NCBI GenBank assembly: GCA_036403515.1
Contig: DASWQV010000028.1
Coordinates: 1-20,467, forward strand
Direction: 5' to 3'
From: VRUE01 sp036403515
GTDB taxonomy: Bacteria > Actinomycetota > Thermoleophilia > Solirubrobacterales > 70-9
Length of the DNA: 20,467 bases
A model generated the notes under the pieces. That model had not been told where the DNA came from, ran no database searches, and saw nothing but the letters and a program-made list of their open reading frames with translations. Of the stretch, positions 1 to 7,879 are shown piece by piece. Position numbers and translations under genes: made by a program. Positions within the stretch are counted from its first letter, which is position 1. Each line of letters opens with the position of its first letter.

Positions 1-129
1 TCCTCGGTCGAGCGCACCGCGGCGTTGCCTGGCTGGCTCGATCACTACAACTTCAGGAGACGACACGGCTCCCTTGGCCACAAGGCGCCCGCCGCTCGGC
101 TTGCCGAGTTGGAACAACGTGCTGAGTAA
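1..129 (+). CDS. IS481-family transposase, C-terminal fragment
   Basis: The frame is open from base 1 to TAA at 127-129 and gives the last 42 residues of a DDE integrase-core transposase. The visible signature is the terminal YNFRRRHGSLGHKAP block, the counterpart of the Y-N-x-x-R-P-H-x-x-L-G-x-x-x-P motif that closes the rve domain in IS481/IS3-type transposases. The catalytic DDE residues lie upstream of the window and cannot be checked. The gene is cut by the window edge, so nothing shows whether the full copy is intact. Confidence 0.85.
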   Translation, partial: SSVERTAALPGWLDHYNFRRRHGSLGHKAPAARLAELEQRAE

Positions 130-134
130 CTACA
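1..134 (+). mobile_element. 3' end of an IS481-family insertion sequence
   Basis: This is the transposase C-terminus plus the right terminal inverted repeat. Read inward from 134 on the minus strand, the end starts TGTAGTTACTCAGCACGTTG. It matches the left end of the IS at 20333 (TGTAGTTCCTCACAACGTTG) at 20 of the first 23 positions. The first flanking bases (135-140) are cCTAGc, which fits the NCTAGN target reported for IS481. The repeat overlaps the last transposase codons and the stop. The rest of the element lies outside the window. Confidence 0.85.
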
Positions 135-147
135 CCTAGCCCTTCAT

Positions 148-240
148 GCGGCGGGTGGCGCGGTGGCGGGGATCCCCCTTAGCGGAGGACGCGAAGCCCC
201 CGAGCGCATGGGGGAGCGGCGCCGCGACAGGACCCGCCGC
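148..240. repeat. Imperfect palindrome between the IS end and recN
   Basis: The arms GCGGCGGGT (148-156) and ACCCGCCGC (232-240) are exact reverse complements, and GC-rich partial pairing continues inward. Inside lie a GGGGATCCCC palindrome and a CCCCC/GGGGG hairpin with an 8-nt loop (about 207-224). There is no U-tract, so it is not a classical intrinsic terminator. It fills the gap between the IS and the recN promoter. Its function is unknown, and high GC makes chance pairing easier. Confidence 0.5.
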
Positions 241-249
241 CCGGGGTGC

Positions 250-255
250 TAGACA
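250..255 (+). promoter_or_regulatory. Candidate -10 box of recN (TAGACA)
   Basis: TAGACA lies 6 nt before the recN ATG at 262, with no Shine-Dalgarno between. The spacing fits a leaderless transcript starting at or near the A of ATG. The last base departs from TANNNT, so this is a weaker member of the set. Confidence 0.4.
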
Positions 256-261
256 AGGCTC

Positions 262-1944
262 ATGCTCAGAGAGCTGAGAATCGAGAACCTTCTCCTGATC
301 GAGAGGGCAGAGCTACGGCTTGGCGAGGGGCTAAATGCGATCACGGGCGAGACCGGGGCGGGCAAGACCGTGCTGGCCCACTCGCTCGATCTGCTCATGG
401 GTGGGAAGGCCCGGCCGCAGATCGTCCGGCCCGGGGCGGAGGAGGCATGGGTCGAGGGAGTCTTCGATCTGCCCGCGGGGATGCTTGAAGAGCCGGAGAT
501 GGAGGAGATCGCCGAACGACTCCCGGGCAATGCCAGGGAGGTGGTGTTGGGTCGGCGAGTCTCTGGCTCAGGGCGGACCAGCGCCTTCGTCGCTGGCCGG
601 GCCGCTTCGGCAGCGGATCTGAAGTTGATCGGCGGACGGCTGCTGGCCTTCTACGGGCAGCACGAGCACCGCAGGCTGACCATCTCGTCGGCGCAGATGG
701 AGGTGCTCGATGGTTTTGCTGGCGCGGACCATTTGGAGCTGCGTGAGAATTACCGGGCGGCGCATCGGGAGTGCTTGCGGCGGGCGGCGGAGTTGGAGGA
801 GCTGCGCGAGCGCGATGGATCTCGGGAGCGCAATCTCGATCTCTTGCGCTACGAGCTTTCGGAGATCGAAGAGGTCGCCCCCGACCCCGACGAGATGGCG
901 GGCCTAACCAGTGAGCGCGAGCGGCTGCTCCATGCGGAGGGGCTGCGCGAGGCAGCTGCCGGCGCGCAGGGCTTTGCGGTCGGCGCGGACGAGGACGGGG
1001 GTGGGGCGGTCGGCGCCCTGGCAGAAGCGGAAGGGCTGCTGAGCGGGGTCAAAGGAGTAGATGGAGACCTCGATCTGCTGGCGTCCCGGATCGCCGCCCT
1101 CGCCATAGAGCTTGGCGACGTCGCCGGAGAGCTGCGTGGCTACCTCGATGGTCTCGAGGCCGACCCTGGCAGGCTTGCCGCGATCGAAGAGCGCCTCGAG
1201 GCGCTCGACCGGCTGCAGCGCAAGCACGGCGGCAGCGTTGAGTCGGTCCGCGCTCATGCGGAGCATTGCCGGACCGAGATCTCCCGCCTCGAGAATGCCG
1301 AGCAGCGTTGGGCCGAGGTCGAGGCGGCGCTGGCGGAGGCCGAGGCGCGTCGGGCCAAGCTGGGCGCCAAGCTCAGCAAGAGCCGGGTAAAAGCGGCCCG
1401 ACCGCTGGAGCGTGAAGTGGCCGGCGAGCTCGAGCGGCTGGCGATGCCGGGGGCGCGGCTGGAGGTCGCGCTCGAGGCGCATCCCGACGGCTTCGGCACG
1501 GGGGGCGCCGAGACGGTTGAGCTGAAGCTGTCGCCCAATCCAGGGCTGGAGCCGGCGCCGCTGCGCGATGCGGCCTCGGGGGGCGAGCTCTCCCGCGTGA
1601 TGCTTGCTTTGAGCGGCTTCGGCGGCGGGTTCGGCGCTGGGATCCTGGTCTTCGACGAGATCGACGCCGGGGTCGGGGGTAAGACCGCCCGCGCGGTCGG
1701 CGAGCGGCTGCGGGCGCTTGCCGAAAGCCGTCAGGTCCTCTGCATCACCCATCTTCCCCAGGTCGCCTCGCTCGCCGGCACGCACTTCACCTTGGAGAAG
1801 GACGTCTCGGCGGATCGCGCCAGCGCAACCGTGCGCCGCCTCGACGGCGAGGGCGTGGTCGAGGAGATCCTCCGCATGCTCGGCGGCGAGCGTTCCGACG
1901 AGGCCGCCACGCAGCATGCCCGCGAGCTGCTTGCCGCGGCCTGA
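262..1944 (+). CDS. recN: DNA repair protein RecN
   Basis: RecN is an SMC-like ATPase that acts at DNA double-strand breaks during recombinational repair. The 560-residue product has the whole family architecture. The Walker A motif GETGAGKT is at residues 29-36, a long charged coiled-coil region spans roughly 150-390, the ABC signature SGGELSR starts at 439, and Walker B (LVFDEID, with D465 and E466) follows. Length is normal for the family. The start gives the typical MLRELRIENLLLIE opening and follows a TAGACA box by 6 nt. In actinobacteria recN commonly precedes steA and mctB/steB, as here, and only 50 nt separate it from the next start. Confidence 0.96.
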   Translation: MLRELRIENLLLIERAELRLGEGLNAITGETGAGKTVLAHSLDLLMGGKARPQIVRPGAEEAWVEGVFDLPAGMLEEPEMEEIAERLPGNAREVVLGRRVSGSGRTSAFVAGRAASAADLKLIGGRLLAFYGQHEHRRLTISSAQMEVLDGFAGADHLELRENYRAAHRECLRRAAELEELRERDGSRERNLDLLRYELSEIEEVAPDPDEMAGLTSERERLLHAEGLREAAAGAQGFAVGADEDGGGAVGALAEAEGLLSGVKGVDGDLDLLASRIAALAIELGDVAGELRGYLDGLEADPGRLAAIEERLEALDRLQRKHGGSVESVRAHAEHCRTEISRLENAEQRWAEVEAALAEAEARRAKLGAKLSKSRVKAARPLEREVAGELERLAMPGARLEVALEAHPDGFGTGGAETVELKLSPNPGLEPAPLRDAASGGELSRVMLALSGFGGGFGAGILVFDEIDAGVGGKTARAVGERLRALAESRQVLCITHLPQVASLAGTHFTLEKDVSADRASATVRRLDGEGVVEEILRMLGGERSDEAATQHARELLAAA

Positions 1945-1982
1945 GGCCGATCTGAGCCCGTTTGACCGCTTGCCATGGCGGA

Positions 1983-1988
1983 TACCCT
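1983..1988 (+). promoter_or_regulatory. Candidate -10 box of the steA-like gene (TACCCT)
   Basis: TACCCT is followed by 6 nt and then GTG at 1995. This fits the spacing seen at other starts in the window and favours GTG 1995 over the in-frame ATG at 1962. No -35 TTGACA is visible. Confidence 0.5.
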
Positions 1989-1994
1989 GCTCAG

Positions 1995-3182
1995 GTGGCT
2001 ACCTCCAGTCGTCGTCGCCTCCCCGCTTTGCTCACACGCCGTAACGGGGCGGCCGAGCAGGACGCGATCGAAGGCACCGCCCGCCTCGGTCGCCGCACCA
2101 AGCACCTCGTCAAGCGCCTGGCCCCTGGCGACGTCGCAGTCATCGACCACGTCAACATCGACCGGATCGCGGCCGAGGAGCTGATCGCGACCGGGGTCGG
2201 GGCGGTGGTCAACGCCGCGGCCTCCTCGAATGGGCGCTACCCCAATGCCGGACCGCTGCTGCTTGCCCAAGCCGGGGTGGTGATGATCGACATCGAGGAG
2301 AGCGATCCATTCGAGCTGCTTGACGATGGCGATCGGGTGACGATCGCCGGCAGCGCGATCTTGGTCGGCGGCAGGGAGCTGCTGCGCGGACGCGTGCTCG
2401 GAGTCGAAGAGCTGGCGCGCCAGCGCGAGGAGCAGCTCGAGCGCGTCGGCGAGGCGCTGGCCGAGTTCGCCGAGAACACGGTTGCCCACGTGCGGGGCGA
2501 GACCGACCTGCTCACCGGCAGCATCGAGTTCCCGCCGACCCGCGCCTCCTTCCGGGACCGCCATGTGCTGATCGTCGTCCGCGGCGACCGCCACCGCCGC
2601 GATCTGAAGGCCCTGCGCGCCTACATCCGTGACGTGAAGCCGCTCGTCGTCGCCGTCGACGGCGGGGCCGACGGAGTGCTCGAGGCCGGGATGAAACCCG
2701 ATGTGATTCTCGGCGACATGGACTCGGCCGGCGACGAGGCGTTGCGCTGCGGCACCGAGCTGATCGTCCACGCCTACCCCGATGGCCGCGCACCGGGCCG
2801 CCAGCGCCTGCTCGACATGGGCCTGAACCACACGCTGCTGCCGGCCGCGGGCACGAGCGAGGACGTCGCGATGCTGCTCGCCTACGAGAAGGGAGCGGCG
2901 CTCATCGTCAGCGTCGGCGCCCACTTCAACCTGATCGAGTTCCTCGATCGCAAGCGCGGCGGCATGTCCTCCACCTTCCTCACCCGGCTGCGGATCGGCG
3001 AGAAGCTGGTCGATGCCAAGGGGGTGAGCCGGCTCTACAACCCGAGCTCCCCGTTCGGCCCGCTGGTGCTCTTCCTCGCCGCCTTCGCGATCCTGCTCGC
3101 CGTCGTGATCATCACCTCCCCGGCCCTCAACGACCTGGTCCAGCTGGTCTGGCTGAAGCTGAGGATCTGGCTGGGTCTTTAG
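1995..3182 (+). CDS. steA: SteA-like protein with a thiamin pyrophosphokinase-like domain and a C-terminal membrane anchor
   Basis: The 395-residue product matches the actinobacterial SteA family, named for a cell-division protein of Corynebacterium that works with SteB. The catalytic-like core holds VDGGAD (222-226) and GDMDS (240-244), the aspartate motifs of thiamin pyrophosphokinase folds. Real TPP kinase activity is doubtful, since the gene lacks a thiamin context and the family is linked to septation. A hydrophobic stretch at about 356-374 suggests a single C-terminal membrane segment. GTG 1995 is preferred because a TACCCT box lies 6 nt upstream; ATG 1962 would add 11 residues. The recN-upstream and mctB/steB-downstream setting supports the call. 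Confidence 0.85.
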   Translation: MATSSRRRLPALLTRRNGAAEQDAIEGTARLGRRTKHLVKRLAPGDVAVIDHVNIDRIAAEELIATGVGAVVNAAASSNGRYPNAGPLLLAQAGVVMIDIEESDPFELLDDGDRVTIAGSAILVGGRELLRGRVLGVEELARQREEQLERVGEALAEFAENTVAHVRGETDLLTGSIEFPPTRASFRDRHVLIVVRGDRHRRDLKALRAYIRDVKPLVVAVDGGADGVLEAGMKPDVILGDMDSAGDEALRCGTELIVHAYPDGRAPGRQRLLDMGLNHTLLPAAGTSEDVAMLLAYEKGAALIVSVGAHFNLIEFLDRKRGGMSSTFLTRLRIGEKLVDAKGVSRLYNPSSPFGPLVLFLAAFAILLAVVIITSPALNDLVQLVWLKLRIWLGL

Positions 3183-3193
3183 CGCCCGGGCGC
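3182..3193. repeat. 12-nt perfect palindrome after steA
   Basis: GCGCCCGGGCGC begins on the last base of the steA stop codon. It has no spacer loop and no U-tract. It might mark the end of a transcription unit or bind a dimeric protein, but chance is plausible at this GC content. Confidence 0.3.
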
Positions 3194-3204
3194 CCCAGAG
3201 CATC

Positions 3205-3210
3205 TAGCCT
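3205..3210 (+). promoter_or_regulatory. Candidate -10 box of mctB/steB (TAGCCT)
   Basis: TAGCCT lies 8 nt before ATG 3219 and no Shine-Dalgarno sequence is present. The arrangement suggests a leaderless transcript. The same hexamer occurs at 6751 before the M20 peptidase. Confidence 0.5.
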
Positions 3211-3218
3211 GCTCGTCG

Positions 3219-4094
3219 ATGGGATACAGCGCTCGATACCACGCGACCTCGCTGGTCGCCGTCTTCCTCGCCCTCGCGATCGGCATCCTGATCGGCGCCG
3301 AGTTCGGTGGCGATGCCCTCACCAATACCCGCAAGGACCTCGAGCACAGCCTCACCGGCAACCTCCAGGACGAACGCGCGCGGGCCGATGAACTCGACGG
3401 ACGACTGGCCCAGTCCGACGAATTCGCCAGCCGGGTCTACCCAGCGCTGGTCCGCAACCGGCTCGCCGGCAGGCGGATCGGAGTCGTCGGCCTCGGCGAC
3501 CTGCCCAGTGGCACCTCCGCGGCGGTCGAGGATGCCCTGGGCCCAACCGGGGCGCGCTTGGTCGGGATCGGCGTCGTGCGTGAGCCGGTCGACCTGCGAG
3601 CGCTCTCCGGAGACCTGGCGAAAACCCGCTTCGCCGACATCGGGGCCAATCCGGACACACTCGCGGCTTTCGGGACAGGGGCCGGGCGACAGCTCGTCCG
3701 CGGCGGCACACTGCTCGAACGGGTGCGCAGTCATCTCTTCTCGCGCGCCAGCGGCAACTTCGGCGCGCTCGACGGCGTCGTCGTCGTCCGCCAGCCGCCG
3801 GAAGGGATGGGGCCGCTGCAGCGCGCGACCGCAGCCCAACTGGAAGCGGCGCTGATGAGTGGCATGACCGGCACGCGCACGCCGGTGGTCGGTGTCGAGA
3901 CCTCGACCGCCGAACCGTCTTCCATCTCGTTCTTCGGCGGCAACGACCTCTCCAGCGTCGACGACGTCGAGGCGACGGCGGGCAAGGTGGCGACGGTGTT
4001 CGCCCTGCTCGGAGCCGAGGGAAGCTTCGGCATCAAGGGCTCTGCCGACCGACTGCTGCCGGACCTCCTCACTCCGGTCGGGTCGGGCCGTTGA
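3219..4094 (+). CDS. MctB/SteB-like membrane-anchored protein (copper transporter family annotation)
   Basis: The 291-residue product starts with MGYSARYHATSLVAVFLALA, a short basic N-terminus running into one membrane segment (about residues 9-30), typical of the DUF3186 family. Members include mycobacterial MctB, which limits copper accumulation and is often called an outer membrane channel protein, and corynebacterial SteB, the partner of SteA. No metal-binding Cys or Met cluster is visible, so a copper role cannot be argued from the sequence. Position directly after a steA-like gene favours an envelope or division role with SteA. Its TGA overlaps the TTG start of the next gene (TTGA), so the two are translationally coupled. 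Confidence 0.8.
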   Translation: MGYSARYHATSLVAVFLALAIGILIGAEFGGDALTNTRKDLEHSLTGNLQDERARADELDGRLAQSDEFASRVYPALVRNRLAGRRIGVVGLGDLPSGTSAAVEDALGPTGARLVGIGVVREPVDLRALSGDLAKTRFADIGANPDTLAAFGTGAGRQLVRGGTLLERVRSHLFSRASGNFGALDGVVVVRQPPEGMGPLQRATAAQLEAALMSGMTGTRTPVVGVETSTAEPSSISFFGGNDLSSVDDVEATAGKVATVFALLGAEGSFGIKGSADRLLPDLLTPVGSGR

Positions 4095-4927
4095 CCTGGC
4101 TCGCCTTTCCGGTCGCGATCGCCGTCGCGCTGCTGATCGTCCCGGCCGGGATTCGCGGCTTGTTCGACGCGGGGCTGGTCCGCTCCAACTATCGCGGCGC
4201 GAGCTTGGCCTTTCCGCTCGGCGCCGTGCTGGCGACGGCGGCGCTGGTCGCGCTGGCGCCGTTGGCTTTCCTCAACGACCGCGGCGACCTCGTTCTGCTG
4301 GAGCCCGGCCTGCGGCAGTGGATGCCGTACCTGCTCGGTGTCGCCTTCCTCGGCTTCCTCGACGATTCCTTGGGGCGGGGGGAGAACGCTGCAGCGCCCC
4401 GGGGTTGGCGCGGACACGCCCGCGCGCTGCGCGCGGGCAGCCTCTCCACCGGCGCGGTGAAGGCGCTGGGCGCGCTGGCGCTCGCAGCCTACGTCGTCTC
4501 CGGGCGCGGGCTCGAATCGTGGCGCTACATCGCAGACGTCGGGCTGCTGATCCTCGCCACCAACCTCTTCAATCTGCTCGACCTGCGGCCGGGCCGGGCG
4601 GAGAAGGGGCTCGGCGTGCTTGGCGCCGGCCTCTGCCTCGGCGCCTGGACGCTGGCGCCCCTTGAGCTGCTGGGCATATTCGCCGGGCCAATTCTGGTCG
4701 GAGCCTGGTTCACGCTGCACGAGCGGGCGATGCTCGGCGACACCGGCTCGAACCTGATCGGGGCGGTCGGCGGGGTGTGGATGCTGACGACCCTGGGCCC
4801 TGGCGCGCGCCTGATCGCCCTCGCCGCGATCGCCGGACTGACCATTTACGGAGAGTTGCGTTCGATTTCGGCGACGATCGACTCGGTTCCGCCACTGCGC
4901 TGGCTAGACTCGCTCGGCAGAGCATGA
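4091..4927 (+). CDS. GT4/MraY-WecA-like membrane phosphosugar transferase
   Basis: This is a polytopic membrane protein of 278 residues. It carries remnants of the signatures of polyprenyl-phosphate phosphosugar transferases: FLDD with D91-D92, N158-x2-N161-x2-D164 on a cytoplasmic loop, and GDTGSN at 216-221. Typical MraY/WecA proteins are longer (about 320-370 residues) and carry DGxDGL after the NxxNxxD aspartate. Here that stretch reads DLRPGRAEKG, so substrate and activity are uncertain. It starts at TTG overlapping the mctB/steB stop and ends overlapping the pyrG ATG (ATGA), which places it in one operon with a CTP supplier and division-linked membrane proteins. A lipid-linked cell-wall sugar precursor is a reasonable inference. 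Confidence 0.75.
   Translation: MTWLAFPVAIAVALLIVPAGIRGLFDAGLVRSNYRGASLAFPLGAVLATAALVALAPLAFLNDRGDLVLLEPGLRQWMPYLLGVAFLGFLDDSLGRGENAAAPRGWRGHARALRAGSLSTGAVKALGALALAAYVVSGRGLESWRYIADVGLLILATNLFNLLDLRPGRAEKGLGVLGAGLCLGAWTLAPLELLGIFAGPILVGAWFTLHERAMLGDTGSNLIGAVGGVWMLTTLGPGARLIALAAIAGLTIYGELRSISATIDSVPPLRWLDSLGRA
4905..4910 (+). promoter_or_regulatory. Candidate internal -10 box upstream of pyrG (TAGACT)
   Basis: TAGACT lies inside the end of the GT4-like gene, 13 nt before the pyrG ATG, which would give a leader of only a few nucleotides. pyrG may therefore have its own promoter in addition to coupled translation. No -35 is recognised. Confidence 0.35.
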
Positions 4928-6609
4928 GCAGACCTTCCCAAGGAGACACCCGCTTCATCTTCGTCACCGGCGGAGTGGTCTCAGCTCTCGGGAAGGGGAT
5001 CACCGCGGCTTCGATCGGCCGGCTGCTGGTCTCACGCGGCTACCGCGTGCAGCTGCAGAAGTTCGACCCTTACATCAACGTCGATCCCGGCACGATGAGC
5101 CCATTCCAGCACGGCGAGGTCTTCGTCACCGAGGATGGTGCCGAGACCGACCTCGACCTCGGCCATTACGAGCGCTTCACCGACGAGAACACGACGCGCG
5201 CCTCCAATGTCACCGCCGGCGCCGTCTACAACTCGGTGATCAACCGCGAGCGCCGCGGCGACTACCTCGGCGCCACCGTGCAGGTGATCCCCCACATCAC
5301 CAACGAGATCAAGAACCGGATCCGGATCGTCGCCGAGTCGCAGTCGGTCGATTTCGTCATCACCGAGATCGGCGGCACTGTCGGCGACATCGAGTCGCTG
5401 CCCTTCCTCGAGTCGATCCGCCAGCTCTACACGGACCTCGGGCCGAAACGGGCGATGTTCGTCCACCTGACCTTGGTGCCTTATGTGGGCCATGCCGGGG
5501 AGCTGAAGACGAAGCCGACGCAGCACTCGGTCAACGAGCTGCGCCGGATCGGCATCCAACCCCACGCTCTCGTCTGCCGCTCCGAGGGCCGGCTGGATCG
5601 CGAGATCCGCGAGAAGATCGCGCTCTTCGCCAGCCTGCCGGTCGACGCGGTGATCTCGGCCAACGACGTCGACAACATCTACAAGGTGCCGCTGGTCTTC
5701 CGTGCCGAGGGGGTCGATGACCTCGTGCTCGATCACTTCGAGCTGGAGGCGCCGCCGTCTGATCTCGCCGAGTGGGAGGCGATGGTCAAACGCGCCGACA
5801 ACGCCGGCGGCAAGGTCCGAATCGGCCTGGTCGGCAAGTACGTGCAGCTCGCCGACGCCTACAAGTCGGTGATCGAGGCGCTCGAACACGGTGGCTTCCA
5901 CCACGAGGTCGAGGTCGAAGTCGAGCTGATCGATTCCGAGGACTTCGACGCAGAGCGCCTGGAAGGCGTCGACGGGATCCTCATCCCGGGTGGCTTCGGC
6001 GAGCGCGGGATCGAGGGCAAGGTCGCCGCGGCACGGATCGCCCGCGAGCGGGGGATCCCCTATCTGGGCATCTGCCTCGGCATGCAGATCGCCGTGGTCG
6101 AGTTCGCCCGCACCGTGGTCGGCATGGACGGCGCCAACTCGGCCGAGTTCGACCCCGAGACCCCGTTCCCGGTGGTCGACCTGCTGCCGGAGCAGAAGGA
6201 AGTCTCAGAAATGGGCGGCACGATGCGCCTCGGCGCCGATCCGGTGAAGCTGCACGAGGGCACGCGGGCGCGGGAGATCTTCGGCGAGGCTGTCATCTAC
6301 AAGCGCCACCGCCATCGTTATGAGGTCAACAACCAGTTGCGCCGCCGGCTCGAGGACGAGGGCCTGGTCTGCGGCGGCACCTCGCCCGACGAGCGCCTGG
6401 TCGAGATGGTCGAGCTGCCCGATCACCCCTTCTTCGTCGCCTCCCAGTTCCACCCGGAGTTCAACTCGCGGCCGAATAGGCCCGAGCCGCTCTTCCGCGA
6501 GTTCGTCGGCGCCGCGGCGCACCACGCGGGCGAGCGGCCAGCGGACCGGGCGGAGCTGTCCGATGGCGAAGGGCAGAGCAGCGAAGCTGGCGTTCGGCAG
6601 TCGGGCTGA
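4924..6609 (+). CDS. pyrG: CTP synthase
   Basis: CTP synthase converts UTP to CTP using ATP and glutamine. The 561-residue product has the N-terminal amidoligase domain (TRFIFVTGGVVSALGKG, the P-loop-like opening; DPYINVDPGTM) and a C-terminal class I glutaminase domain. The latter has an IPGGFGERG oxyanion strand, nucleophile C384 in GICLGMQ, and the H510-x-E512 pair in FHPEF. All catalytic parts are intact and length is typical. ATG 4924 is chosen because the family begins just before TRFIFVTGG; the frame stays open upstream to 4777, inside the previous gene. The start overlaps the GT4-like stop, and the stop codon overlaps the palindromic element at 6609. Confidence 0.98.
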   Translation: MSRPSQGDTRFIFVTGGVVSALGKGITAASIGRLLVSRGYRVQLQKFDPYINVDPGTMSPFQHGEVFVTEDGAETDLDLGHYERFTDENTTRASNVTAGAVYNSVINRERRGDYLGATVQVIPHITNEIKNRIRIVAESQSVDFVITEIGGTVGDIESLPFLESIRQLYTDLGPKRAMFVHLTLVPYVGHAGELKTKPTQHSVNELRRIGIQPHALVCRSEGRLDREIREKIALFASLPVDAVISANDVDNIYKVPLVFRAEGVDDLVLDHFELEAPPSDLAEWEAMVKRADNAGGKVRIGLVGKYVQLADAYKSVIEALEHGGFHHEVEVEVELIDSEDFDAERLEGVDGILIPGGFGERGIEGKVAAARIARERGIPYLGICLGMQIAVVEFARTVVGMDGANSAEFDPETPFPVVDLLPEQKEVSEMGGTMRLGADPVKLHEGTRAREIFGEAVIYKRHRHRYEVNNQLRRRLEDEGLVCGGTSPDERLVEMVELPDHPFFVASQFHPEFNSRPNRPEPLFREFVGAAAHHAGERPADRAELSDGEGQSSEAGVRQSG

Positions 6610-6724
6610 GCGCCTGTCCCGGTAGGGGTTCCACTTAACTTTTTCGGTGGAACGGAATCTGCTGGCGCCGAAGGGTGGACGCCGAAAAAGTACAAGACGT
6701 TCCACCCCTACCGGGACAGGCGCT
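6609..6724. repeat. Palindromic element copy 1, possible structured RNA
   Basis: A perfect 21-bp outer stem pairs 6609-6629 with 6704-6724. An inner 12-bp stem pairs ACTTTTTCGGTG (6638-6649) with CGCCGAAAAAGT (6680-6691), with one G-U. Unpaired strands lie between the stems. The blocks 6624-6651 (28 nt) and 6680-6709 (30 nt) are identical in copy 2 at 11770-11888, while the loop and outer stem differ. Alternative local hairpins are possible in this copy, such as GTTCCAC with GTGGAAC. It starts on the last base of the pyrG stop and ends before the next promoter. Orientation cannot be set because the element reads similarly on both strands. Confidence 0.85.
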
Positions 6725-6750
6725 GAGTCGCGGCCGCCAGCTTCCCCAGT

Positions 6751-6756
6751 TAGCCT
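6751..6756 (+). promoter_or_regulatory. Candidate -10 box of the M20 peptidase gene (TAGCCT)
   Basis: TAGCCT is followed by 7 nt and GTG 6764, with no Shine-Dalgarno. It supports GTG 6764 as the start and argues against the in-frame ATG at 6647, which lies inside the palindromic element. Confidence 0.5.
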
Positions 6757-6763
6757 GTTCGCC

Positions 6764-7879
6764 GTGGAGAGGTTGCACGAGACGTTTGTGCGGTTGTGTG
6801 AGATTCGAAGCCCGACCGGGGAGGAGCGCGAGGTGGCGGACACGATCGTCGCCGAGTTGCGCGCGCTTGGCCTGGAGGTGAGCGAGGACGATGCCGCCGG
6901 GCCGGCGCAGGCCGGTGCCGGCAACCTGCTCGCAAGGCTGCCCGGGGCGAGCGACGAGTGGGTGATGTTCTGTGCCCACATCGACACGGTTCCCCACAAG
7001 GGCCAGATCGAGGTGGTCGAATCCGACGGCGTCTTCCGCAGCGCCGGTGAGACGATCCTCGGCGCCGACAACAAGGCTGCCGTCGCGGTTTTCATGGAGT
7101 TGATGGCGCGCCACGCGGGGAGCGATGGGCCGCCGCCAATCGGAATCGAGCTGCTGTTGACGGTCGCCGAGGAGCAGGGCCTGCGCGGCGCCAAGGCCTT
7201 CGATTCCGGGCTGCTGCGCTCCAAATGCGGCTTCGTCCTCGACCACGCCAGCGCGGTGGGCGAGGTGATCGTCACCTCACCGACCCAGCAGAGCGTGCGG
7301 GCGGATTTCAACGGGGTCGAGGCCCACGCCGGCATCCGCCCGGAGGACGGCAACAGCGCGATCGCCGCCGCCTCGGCAGCGATCGCGCGTATGGAGTTGG
7401 GGCGGCTCGACGAGGAGACGACGGCCAACGTCGGCGTCATCCGCGGCGGCACCTCCGGGAACGTGGTCCCCGGCCACTGCGAGATCGTCGCCGAGGCGCG
7501 CAGCCTCGACGCGAACCGTGCAGCCGAGGTCGCCGGGGCACTGAGCGATGCCTGCGCCTGGGGCGCCAGTGAGCACGGCTGCGACGCCGACGTTCGAATC
7601 GAAGAGCTTTTCCGCGGCTACCGGATCCCGCCGGCCTCCCCGGCGCTGGGCCTAGCCGAGGCGGGATTGCGCCGTGCCGGCTTCGAGCCTGAGCGGACCG
7701 CCACCGGCGGCGGCAGCGACGCCAACGCACTGATCGTCGACGGCTTCGACTGCGTTTTGCTGGCCAACGGCACCGAGGCGAACCACACGCCTGACGAGGC
7801 GGTCAGCGCCCGCAACCTCGATGCGATGCTCGAGGTCTGCGAGGGGATCGTCGCCGAGGCCGCTACGGGCGCCGGGTGA
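6764..7879 (+). CDS. M20 family metallopeptidase (PepT/YqjE-like)
   Basis: This is a probable zinc-dependent aminopeptidase or deacylase of 371 residues. Metal ligands typical of M20 are visible: H72 in AHIDTV (with D74), D102 in GADNKAA, the E136-E137 pair (general base and ligand), D160 in LDHA, and H341 in ANHTPDE. The dimerisation insert lies roughly at 175-285. GTG 6764 is chosen over an upstream ATG because it follows a TAGCCT box by 7 nt and yields the conserved VERLHETFVRLCEIRSPTGE opening. It overlaps the DUF3866 gene by GTGA. Substrate is unknown; peptidase T-like proteins cleave tripeptides or related amides in the cytoplasm. Confidence 0.9.
   Translation: MERLHETFVRLCEIRSPTGEEREVADTIVAELRALGLEVSEDDAAGPAQAGAGNLLARLPGASDEWVMFCAHIDTVPHKGQIEVVESDGVFRSAGETILGADNKAAVAVFMELMARHAGSDGPPPIGIELLLTVAEEQGLRGAKAFDSGLLRSKCGFVLDHASAVGEVIVTSPTQQSVRADFNGVEAHAGIRPEDGNSAIAAASAAIARMELGRLDEETTANVGVIRGGTSGNVVPGHCEIVAEARSLDANRAAEVAGALSDACAWGASEHGCDADVRIEELFRGYRIPPASPALGLAEAGLRRAGFEPERTATGGGSDANALIVDGFDCVLLANGTEANHTPDEAVSARNLDAMLEVCEGIVAEAATGAG

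Noticed and set aside
1731..3203. 490-codon open frame on the minus strand opposite recN and steA
   Set aside because: It is antisense to two recognised genes and its translation is low-complexity and family-less; long antisense frames are expected at this GC content.
4777..4923. N-terminal extension of CTP synthase
   Set aside because: It lies inside the GT4-like gene; ATG 4924 gives the normal family start.
6647..6763. N-terminal extension of the M20 peptidase from ATG 6647
   Set aside because: It translates the palindromic element; the GTG at 6764 follows a TAGCCT box and starts at the conserved region.
6205..7452. 415-codon minus-strand frame through pyrG, the palindromic element and the M20 gene
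   Set aside because: It spans a gene border and the repeat, with no recognisable domain.
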